Below, in pieces: positions 1 through 3,837 of a stretch of 5,227 bases of DNA. The stretch lies in contig JAUXFB010000132.1 in the NCBI GenBank assembly GCA_030620255.1, positions 1 through 5,227 of the forward strand, in the 5' to 3' direction. The notes under the pieces were generated by a model that worked only from the letters and a program-made list of their open reading frames with translations, was not told the DNA's origin and did not search any database. The translations under genes and the position numbers were made by a program. How positions within the stretch are numbered: the stretch's first letter is position 1; every line of letters starts with the position of its first letter. This DNA comes from Candidatus Aminicenantota bacterium (GTDB taxonomy: Bacteria; Acidobacteriota; Aminicenantia; UBA2199).

Positions 1-1
1 A

Positions 2-265
2 GATTCTTTTGCAATAAGAGCTGGTTACTATAACGATCCTGCACCATGCCCGATTGAACATATGAATATATTGATGCCCAGTATTACATATGATGTAATT
101 ACACTTGGCTGGGCTTATAGAACTGATAAAATTACTCTTGATTTTTGTTTGGAATATCTAATTGGTCGTAAAAGGGAAGCTGCTGCAGGAATAGATGGTG
201 TGTTACCCGGAATATATGGTCTTGATATATTCGTTCCAAATTTTGGATTCACTTATAGATTCTAA
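2..265 (+). CDS. FadL/TodX-family outer membrane protein, C-terminal end (5' partial)
   Basis: The frame is open from the first base of the window, so this is the last 87 residues of a longer gene. I see alternating polar/hydrophobic beta-strand patterning. An R-A-G-Y-Y-N-D-P-A-P-C-P stretch near residues 6-17 matches the 'RAG..yd.sPvP' segment close to the C-terminus of FadL-type long-chain fatty acid/hydrocarbon channels. It is followed by strands of the 'GWAYRTDKITLDF' kind. The protein ends in aromatic F after Y-R, the usual C-terminal signal for outer-membrane barrel assembly. Family knowledge (OMPP1/FadL/TodX): a 14-strand barrel that admits hydrophobic compounds, normally about 400-500 residues. 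The substrate cannot be told from this fragment. A methionine at 62 is internal and not a credible start, because homology continues upstream of it. Another barrel family remains possible. Confidence 0.72.
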   Translation, partial: DSFAIRAGYYNDPAPCPIEHMNILMPSITYDVITLGWAYRTDKITLDFCLEYLIGRKREAAAGIDGVLPGIYGLDIFVPNFGFTYRF

Positions 266-304
266 ATTTATTGAATTAATTATTGATCAAAAATAAGAGA
301 GCAT

Positions 305-328
305 AGGGAACGGTCGCGACCGTTCCCT
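305..328. repeat. Perfect 24-bp palindrome, GC-rich
   Basis: The half-site AGGGAACGGTCG is followed directly by its exact reverse complement with no spacer; the centre is TCGCGA. It lies 40 bp after the porin stop codon and is far more GC-rich than its surroundings. As RNA it could form a stable hairpin and act as a bidirectional 3'-end or stabilising structure. No T-tract follows on the + strand (GCACATTC), so it is not a textbook intrinsic terminator. It resembles the other GGG...CCC hairpins at 620-639 and 2330-2351, and may belong to the same dispersed family. Confidence 0.8.
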
Positions 329-352
329 GCACATTCTTCAATATCTCAAACT

Positions 353-393
353 CTTACCCCTAACCACGATTTTGTTTCTTTTTACTATTTACT
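353..393 (+). repeat. Dispersed pyrimidine-rich module, copy A
   Basis: This 41-nt block matches 2093-2133 without gaps at 33 of 41 positions. It also shares the exact 13-mer CTAACCACGATTT (360-372) with 2361-2373. It sits 26 nt before octamer array 1. Its role is unknown; it looks like part of a composite repeat. Confidence 0.75.
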
Positions 394-410
394 ATTTTTG
401 CTGAAAGCTG

Positions 411-482
411 AGACTTGGTTGATTAGTTGACTGGACTAATAGTTGATTGGTTGAATAGACTAATAGTTAAATGGTTGAATAC
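411..482 (+). repeat. Octamer tandem array 1 (8-bp period)
   Basis: Reading from 419 the sequence falls into eight consecutive 8-mers: TTGATTAG, TTGACTGG, ACTAATAG, TTGATTGG, TTGAATAG, ACTAATAG, TTAAATGG, TTGAATAC. A degenerate ninth (AGACTTGG) precedes them. ACTAATAG recurs every third unit, giving a 24-bp higher-order period. No indel breaks the phase. It contains the 20-mer TTGACTGGACTAATAGTTGA, which is also present exactly in arrays 2 and 3. Stop codons make it non-coding. Confidence 0.9.
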
Positions 483-483
483 C

Positions 484-595
484 GAATATCGAACAAAGAA
501 TATCGAATGTCGAAATAAAAGATTCATTTTAAATTATTATGTGCTATTCAGTTTTTTATAATACTTCATCATTCCTTTTTCATTATTCGTTATTC
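484..595. repeat. Imperfect inverted repeat (26-nt arms, 60-nt spacer)
   Basis: The left arm 484-509 and the reverse complement of 570-595 agree at 20 of 26 positions with no gap. The arms are built on GAATATCGAA / TTCGTTATTC-type words. GAATATCGAA occurs twice, at 484-493 and 498-507, so the left arm is itself a short direct repeat. It directly follows octamer array 1. It could be a remnant of a small non-autonomous element or a long hairpin at the RNA level. No coding sequence lies inside. Confidence 0.65.
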
Positions 596-619
596 CACTT
601 TTTCCTTATTACTCTGACT

Positions 620-661
620 CTGGGCAGAGGTAAACCCAGCCCCTACAACCCCTAACCTCTG
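620..661. repeat. GC-rich hairpin repeat with CCCCTACAACC tail
   Basis: A CTGGG (620-624) / CCCAG (635-639) stem is followed by CCCCTACAACCCCTAACC (640-657), which matches 2349-2366 at 17 of 18 positions. A second possible stem is CAGAGGT (625-631) with ACCTCTG (655-661). It lies 11 nt past the toxin stop codon, on the 3' side of the minus-strand operon, so it may define the 3' end of that mRNA. No T-run follows in that direction. Confidence 0.65.
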
Positions 662-672
662 AATGGGCTTAA

Positions 673-1041
673 TTATTTATAGTGTTTTTTGATTCTCAGG
701 CGATCTTCCATCACCTTATCTTGTTTATAATAAATTTCGATAAATTCTATTTTATTTTCACTTTCGATATAAGTGTATATTACTCGGAGCCCAGTTCTTG
801 CTCCTTTTCCTTTGAGTGATTTGCATGGAAATTTTTTAACTTTGTAGAATTTTCGTTTCTCAATACCAATACCATCAATCAGGAATACTCCTCTATTATC
901 AAATTTTATTTTATGAGTTAATACTAACTGGTTTTTTATCATTGTCTCTAAATCTTCATCAATAGTAGGAAACCTTTTTTTTAATTTTTTTAAATCTTTT
1001 TTAAATTCATCAAGATATTCAATTATAAAATCACTTATCAT
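673..1041 (-). CDS. RelE/ParE-superfamily toxin (putative mRNA interferase)
   Basis: This is a 122-residue, strongly basic protein with RelE-fold features. An N-terminal helix pair is rich in Lys (about residues 8-38, 'EFKKDLKKLKKRF'). A beta-strand core follows, with F-Y-K-V-K-K-F near 65-71 and S-L-K-G-K-G near 75-80. The C-terminal strands carry G-L-R-V-I-Y (84-89) and I-E-F-I-E-I-Y-Y-K (98-106). In RelE toxins, basic residues and a late Tyr/His perform ribosome-dependent mRNA cleavage; R86, the 77-82 basic loop and Y104/Y105 are candidates here. I place the start at 1041 rather than at the upstream ATG at 1092, because the 122-residue form has normal family length and overlaps the antitoxin by only 11 nt (ATGATAAGTGA), which suggests translational coupling. 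Cleavage activity is inferred, and a catalytically divergent member is possible. Confidence 0.78.
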   Translation of the reverse strand: MISDFIIEYLDEFKKDLKKLKKRFPTIDEDLETMIKNQLVLTHKIKFDNRGVFLIDGIGIEKRKFYKVKKFPCKSLKGKGARTGLRVIYTYIESENKIEFIEIYYKQDKVMEDRLRIKKHYK

Positions 1042-1804
1042 CGTCTCGTTCAGAATACTCAGGTGTTCTATAAAAAACTGACTCGTAGTCAATCGCTTCT
1101 TGATCCTCTGTTACTATCCAGGGAACATCTTTATGCGAGTAATCGCTAATTTCGGAGGCATTCATGTCAGATAAATTAGCAAGTACCCTGTCAATCATTA
1201 TAATTTCGTTAGCACTTAATCCAGAAAGATCAGGGGGTTTCAATGGTAAATATTTGGTTTGAGGATAATTAAAATGTTCACTTTTAACCTCTGTGATTTG
1301 TTTATCTTCAATCATTTGTTGAACAATCTTAGAAAACTCTGTAGGTGTTGGCCCATAATGGTTTTTTATATAATGGGCGCCAATTAATTGCTCTTCGTAC
1401 TTTTCATAATAATTAAAATCGATAAAGTAAAGAAGTTTATAAATAACAGTTTGACCTATATGAGGTTTGGATCCAACCTTATTCAATATATATAGAAGAA
1501 CCTGTTTGAATTTTTCAGCATTGTTCTGCGGAACACTAATTCTAAAGGGAGTTATTTTTTCCTCTTTTTTATCTTCATTTTTCAGAATTACTATTTCGGG
1601 CTCGTATTTTGGGTTTATCAATTGGTCAACTGTCATGTTAAAAATTTTGGCAAAATTGATTAGTTCTTCTGCAGTGAGTTTTCGCTCATCATTTTCAATT
1701 TTTGATAAAGTCACCCTTTTAAGATTTGTTATTTTGCTTAACTCTTCTTGACTCAAACCAGCCATTTTTCTTAATTTTCCTACCCTCCTTCCTAGCTTAA
1801 CCAT
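1031..1804 (-). CDS. XRE-HTH plus Panacea (SocA/DUF4065) domain antitoxin
   Basis: The protein has 257 residues in two domains. Residues 4-63 form an XRE/Cro-type helix-turn-helix (L-S-Q-E-E-L at 17-22, then T-L-S-K-I-E-N at 32-38). After a charged linker (about 66-90) comes a Panacea/SocA-like domain (about 97-240) with its recognisable core: K-L-L-Y-F-I-D-F at 123-130, G-A-H-Y-I-K at 142-147 and Y-G-P-T-P at 150-154. Family knowledge: Panacea domains act as antitoxins against many unrelated toxins, and SocA of Caulobacter is the founding case. The HTH implies autoregulation. The start at 1804 is fixed by GGAGGA five bases upstream; an in-frame ATG at 1849 would lie inside the -35 box. The gene comes first in the operon, and its stop overlaps the toxin start. 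The acidic C-terminus (E-R-D-D-D-K) contrasts with the basic toxin. Confidence 0.88.
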   Translation of the reverse strand: MVKLGRRVGKLRKMAGLSQEELSKITNLKRVTLSKIENDERKLTAEELINFAKIFNMTVDQLINPKYEPEIVILKNEDKKEEKITPFRISVPQNNAEKFKQVLLYILNKVGSKPHIGQTVIYKLLYFIDFNYYEKYEEQLIGAHYIKNHYGPTPTEFSKIVQQMIEDKQITEVKSEHFNYPQTKYLPLKPPDLSGLSANEIIMIDRVLANLSDMNASEISDYSHKDVPWIVTEDQEAIDYESVFYRTPEYSERDDDK

Positions 1805-1808
1805 TTTG

Positions 1809-1814
1809 TCCTCC
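1809..1814 (-). promoter_or_regulatory. Shine-Dalgarno of the antitoxin gene
   Basis: GGAGGA, read on the minus strand, lies 4 nt before the ATG at 1804 (intervening CAAA). It is a near-perfect anti-16S match and decides the start against the upstream ATG at 1849. It also lies where transcription would be expected to begin, so the mRNA leader may consist of little more than this site. Confidence 0.85.
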
Positions 1815-1820
1815 GAGAAT

Positions 1821-1849
1821 AGTATAATATATGTTCTAATAAATGTCAA
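1821..1849 (-). promoter_or_regulatory. Sigma70-type promoter of the toxin-antitoxin operon
   Basis: On the minus strand the -35 box is TTGACA (1849-1844), a perfect consensus. The spacer is 17 nt and the -10 box is TATACT (1826-1821). A/T-rich DNA upstream (1861-1890) could serve as an UP element. The predicted start near 1814-1815 gives a leader of about 10 nt. A promoter this close to consensus suits an operon held down by its own repressor. Confidence 0.85.
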
Positions 1850-1862
1850 CAGTTTGTTCTAA
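1832..1862 (-). promoter_or_regulatory. Putative operator: TTAGAACA direct repeats flanking the -35 box
   Basis: The 8-mer TTAGAACA (minus strand) occurs at 1862-1855 and 1839-1832, exactly 23 bp apart. One copy lies just upstream of the -35 box and the other inside the 17-nt spacer. Binding by the HTH of the first gene would block RNA polymerase. The repeat is seen directly; its use as an operator is inferred from position and from the usual autoregulation of such operons. Confidence 0.55.
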
Positions 1863-1882
1863 AAAAACACATAATTGTTTTT
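1863..1882. repeat. A/T-rich inverted repeat upstream of the operon promoter
   Basis: AAAAACA (1863-1869) and TGTTTTT (1876-1882) form a perfect 7-bp stem around a 6-nt loop. ATTTTTTT follows on the + strand. It could be a weak terminator for + strand transcription, or simply part of the A/T-rich upstream element of the toxin-antitoxin promoter. The rest of 1883-1990 shows nothing I can name. Confidence 0.4.
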
Positions 1883-1991
1883 ATTTTTTTGGGTTATGGC
1901 TTTCGGTGAAAATAAAAGGGTTTCATATGTAGCAGTAAAGAGCAATTCGCCCTATTTTTTGTAATGTGCAGAATACAATTACTGTGCGCTG

Positions 1992-2047
1992 TTGATTGGT
2001 TGACTGGACTAATAGTTGAATGGTTAAATGGACTAATGGTTGAATAG
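1992..2047 (+). repeat. Octamer tandem array 2 (8-bp period)
   Basis: There are seven in-phase 8-mers: TTGATTGG, TTGACTGG, ACTAATAG, TTGAATGG, TTAAATGG, ACTAATGG, TTGAATAG. It aligns with array 1 (419-474) at 49 of 56 positions in the same orientation. The 41 nt at 2003-2043 are identical to 2210-2250 in array 3. Arrays 1 and 2 bracket the toxin-antitoxin operon. Confidence 0.9.
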
Positions 2048-2092
2048 TATTTCCTTTATAAGTTTAAGCCTAAGTGTAAGGTTTTACTTAAT

Positions 2093-2133
2093 CTTAACCC
2101 TGATCCAGATTTTGCTTCTTTTTACTTGTTACT
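2093..2133 (+). repeat. Dispersed pyrimidine-rich module, copy B
   Basis: It matches copy A (353-393) at 33 of 41 positions without gaps; the common core is GATTTTG-TTCTTTTTACT with one variable base. It lies between octamer array 2 and the hexamer array. Confidence 0.7.
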
Positions 2134-2136
2134 CTT

Positions 2137-2178
2137 CACATGCACATGAACTTGCACATGCACTTACACTGTCACTTG
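2137..2178 (+). repeat. Hexamer tandem array (6-bp period)
   Basis: Seven consecutive 6-mers keep phase: CACATG, CACATG, AACTTG, CACATG, CACTTA, CACTGT, CACTTG (consensus CACWTG). It is a different period and motif from the neighbouring 8-bp arrays. Function unknown. Confidence 0.8.
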
Positions 2179-2206
2179 TAACTTTTTATTTGTCACTCAT
2201 CTACTC

Positions 2207-2294
2207 TTTACTGGACTAATAGTTGAATGGTTAAATGGACTAATGGTTGATTGGTTGACTGGACTAATAGTTGACTGGTTTATTGGTTGAACAG
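2207..2294 (+). repeat. Octamer tandem array 3 (8-bp period)
   Basis: Eleven in-phase 8-mers make this the longest array: TTTACTGG, ACTAATAG, TTGAATGG, TTAAATGG, ACTAATGG, TTGATTGG, TTGACTGG, ACTAATAG, TTGACTGG, TTTATTGG, TTGAACAG. The ACTAATRG unit recurs every third position. The unit sequence varies but its length does not. Confidence 0.9.
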
Positions 2295-2329
2295 TTTAGT
2301 TGTTGTTATTTCTGATATTATTTTTAATC

Positions 2330-2359
2330 GGGCGATTACATGGAATCGCCCCTACAACC
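2330..2359. repeat. Hairpin repeat GGGCGATT...AATCGCCC with CTACAACC tail
   Basis: The 8-bp arms GGGCGATT (2330-2337) and AATCGCCC (2344-2351) enclose a 6-nt ACATGG loop. CCTACAACC follows. The tail is shared with 640-657. It is a GC-rich island in A/T-rich DNA, resembling dispersed palindromic elements. No long T-run is placed to make it a classical terminator. Confidence 0.75.
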
Positions 2360-2360
2360 T

Positions 2361-2384
2361 CTAACCACGATTTCTTTTTATTTG
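2361..2384 (+). repeat. Dispersed pyrimidine-rich module, copy C (shortened)
   Basis: CTAACCACGATTT (2361-2373) is identical to 360-372 in copy A. It then continues TCTTTTTA with about 4 nt missing relative to copy A. It connects the hairpin repeat to the pyrimidine octamer array. Confidence 0.6.
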
Positions 2385-2464
2385 TCACTCATCTACTCAT
2401 TCACTCATCTACTCATCCACCCATCTACTCATTCACCCATTTACTCATCCACTTCCACTTTTTA
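2385..2464 (+). repeat. Pyrimidine-rich octamer array (8-bp period, YYACYCAT)
   Basis: In-phase 8-mers run TCACTCAT, CTACTCAT, TCACTCAT, CTACTCAT, CCACCCAT, CTACTCAT, TCACCCAT, TTACTCAT, then decay to CCACTTCC and ACTTTTTA. CTACTCAT tends to alternate with a second unit, giving a partial 16-bp period. It ends immediately before the coaE -35 box. An open frame across 2300-2491 simply reads through this repeat and is not a gene. Confidence 0.85.
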
Positions 2465-2465
2465 C

Positions 2466-2494
2466 TTGACAACAATTTTCACATCCTTTAAAAT
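2466..2494 (+). promoter_or_regulatory. Sigma70-type promoter of coaE
   Basis: TTGACA (2466-2471) is followed by a 17-nt spacer and TAAAAT (2489-2494). The predicted start near 2501 leaves about 10 nt of leader before the ATG at 2511. The -35 box abuts the decayed end of the pyrimidine octamer array. Confidence 0.75.
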
Positions 2495-2510
2495 TTAAGA
2501 GAGCAGAAAA

Positions 2511-3125
2511 ATGTTTAAAATAGGGTTAACTGGCGGTATATGTTCTGGAAAAACTTTTGCACTCAATGTTTTCAAGGAACTCGGATGTTATACAATACGT
2601 GCAGATGATATTGCAAAAAAGTTTATATTCCTTCCTGATTCTGAGTTTATAAAGGAAATCATTGATGTTTTCGGAGAGGATATATATGATGAAAAAAAGG
2701 GAATAAAAAAGGATAAGTTTGCAAAAATATTATTTGAGGATATAGAGAAAAGAAATTTCATAAATAAGATAGTTCATCCGCGTGTACTTAAAGAGCAGAA
2801 TATGATTTTTAAGGATTTGGCAAAAACAGAGATTTATGATTTTTTTATATATGAATCAGCACTTTTGGTTGAATCTTGGAATTATAAAAATTTCGATAAA
2901 ACAATTGTAGTTTATACAAATTCTGAGGAACAATATAAGCGTCTTATGGAAAGAGACAAGATAAGCCACGAAGATGCTGAAAAGAGAATTAAATCTCAGT
3001 TCCCTTTAAGTGAAAAGTTAAAGATTGCCAATTATATAATTGATACAACTGGAGGTTTTGAAAATGCAAGGGCGAAAACTTTGGAAACTTTTCATTTAAT
3101 GAAAAAAGATTTAAATATTAATTAA
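2511..3125 (+). CDS. coaE: Dephospho-CoA kinase
   Basis: This cytoplasmic kinase phosphorylates the 3'-hydroxyl of the ribose in dephospho-CoA with ATP, the last step of coenzyme A synthesis. The 204 residues match the usual full length of about 200. The P-loop G-G-I-C-S-G-K-T lies at 8-15, with Cys11 where Gly is most common. The substrate-binding A-D-D is at 31-33, V-H-P at 88-90, and an 'ESALLVES' strand at about 115-122 corresponds to the family's P-L-L-x-E segment. The lid follows with Q-Y-K-R-L-M-E-R (141-148). R159, Q163 and E-K (168-169) precede N-Y-I-I-D (174-178), the family's A-D-x-V-I-D segment. The ATG at 2511 has AAGAGAG seven bases upstream. It is the first gene of a likely two-gene unit, with its own promoter at 2466-2494. 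Confidence 0.95.
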   Translation: MFKIGLTGGICSGKTFALNVFKELGCYTIRADDIAKKFIFLPDSEFIKEIIDVFGEDIYDEKKGIKKDKFAKILFEDIEKRNFINKIVHPRVLKEQNMIFKDLAKTEIYDFFIYESALLVESWNYKNFDKTIVVYTNSEEQYKRLMERDKISHEDAEKRIKSQFPLSEKLKIANYIIDTTGGFENARAKTLETFHLMKKDLNIN

Positions 3126-3147
3126 GATATGATAAGATGATTTTTAA

Positions 3148-3810
3148 ATGGAAAGAGAATTAATACTAAATGCATTGAGTATTTTTAATTTGAAGGAGGA
3201 CGTAAAAGTGGAGGCAATACGCAATGCATATTTTGAGAAAATGGATCAAAAACAGTTTAAAAGAATTATTTTATCAGATCAACACCTGGAAAGGGAATTT
3301 TTAAAATATCATGGATCATATTTAATTTTACTAAAACATTATTCAAAGATTGGAGGTGAAACATATTTTTCAAATTACCCTTCTGATCTTATTTTTAAGT
3401 TCTTCTTTAATCAGGGGATTTATTATCTTATAAATCGTCAATATATGAAAGCTAGTGAGAAATTAGATGATGCATATAAAATAAATAATAAAGATGTTTT
3501 ATTATTAATCTATATTGGTATATTGTTAATGAAAAGAAAAAATTATTATGCAGCTGAAAAATATTTTCTCAATGCTATAACAATTGATAAAAATAATGAT
3601 GATGCTTTTTTTTATCTTGGAGAAAATTATTATAGAGCAGGAAAGCTTAAAAAAGCCATAAATATGTTTGAAACCTCAAAGAATTTAAATCCTTTAAAAA
3701 CAGCACCTGCTTTTAAAATCAAAGAGATAGAAGAGAGAATTAATGAAGAAACGGGTTATGTTTCTAAAACTTCTTTTATTTCCAAATTAATAAGTTTCTT
3801 TAAAAAATAA
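3148..3810 (+). CDS. Tetratricopeptide-repeat protein of unknown function
   Basis: The protein has 220 residues with no signal peptide or clear membrane segment. Three TPR units occupy roughly 83-185. The best is the third (D-A-F-F-Y-L-G-E-N-Y-Y at 152-162, A170, F174, N-P at 181-182); the second has G124, A135-A136, F140 and A143; the first has G90, Y93, A102 and A109. TPRs bind protein partners, so an adaptor role is likely. The N-terminal 65 residues (A-L-S-I-F-N-L near 9-15, A-I-R-N-A-Y near 23-28, then a long helix to 65) are laid out like a J-domain but lack HPD; this is a weak resemblance. The C-terminus ends in a short basic amphipathic stretch (I-S-K-L-I-S-F-F-K-K). It starts 22 nt after coaE with a poor ribosome site (AAGATGA), and is probably cotranscribed. 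No specific function can be assigned. Confidence 0.85.
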   Translation: MERELILNALSIFNLKEDVKVEAIRNAYFEKMDQKQFKRIILSDQHLEREFLKYHGSYLILLKHYSKIGGETYFSNYPSDLIFKFFFNQGIYYLINRQYMKASEKLDDAYKINNKDVLLLIYIGILLMKRKNYYAAEKYFLNAITIDKNNDDAFFYLGENYYRAGKLKKAINMFETSKNLNPLKTAPAFKIKEIEERINEETGYVSKTSFISKLISFFKK

Positions 3811-3837
3811 GATTAAAAAATTGTAGTTATATTCAGT
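3811..3837. other. 27-nt convergent intergenic gap
   Basis: The TPR gene and the oxidoreductase gene end tail to tail with 27 A/T-rich bases between their stop codons. I see no GC stem followed by a T-tract on either strand. Termination must rely on Rho, on sites inside the opposing genes, or the transcripts overlap. Confidence 0.6.

Noticed and set aside
305..328. Classical rho-independent terminator of the porin gene
   Set aside because: The stem is strong but has no loop and no following T-tract, so it is listed as a palindromic repeat instead.
635..657. G-quadruplex on the minus strand
   Set aside because: The G runs (GGGG, GGGG, GGG) number only three of sufficient length, and the stretch is explained by the shared CCCCTACAACC repeat.
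1042..1092. Longer toxin start at 1092
   Set aside because: It would add 17 residues lying inside the antitoxin gene; the 1041 start gives normal RelE length and a short overlap suited to translational coupling.
1467..1751. 94-residue open frame on the + strand
   Set aside because: It lies wholly antisense to the Panacea/HTH gene, whose domains are clearly recognisable; its Ser/Phe-rich composition is that of a complementary-strand shadow.
411..2464. CRISPR array or phage integrase attachment site
   Set aside because: The units are 6-8 bp, contiguous and degenerate, with no spacers and no cas genes; no tRNA gene or integrase is visible nearby.
2300..2491. 63-residue open frame on the + strand
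   Set aside because: It reads through the hairpin repeat and the pyrimidine octamer array; the peptide just reflects the 8-bp repeats (recurring His-Leu-Leu-Ile-His), with no convincing ribosome site, and it runs into the coaE promoter.
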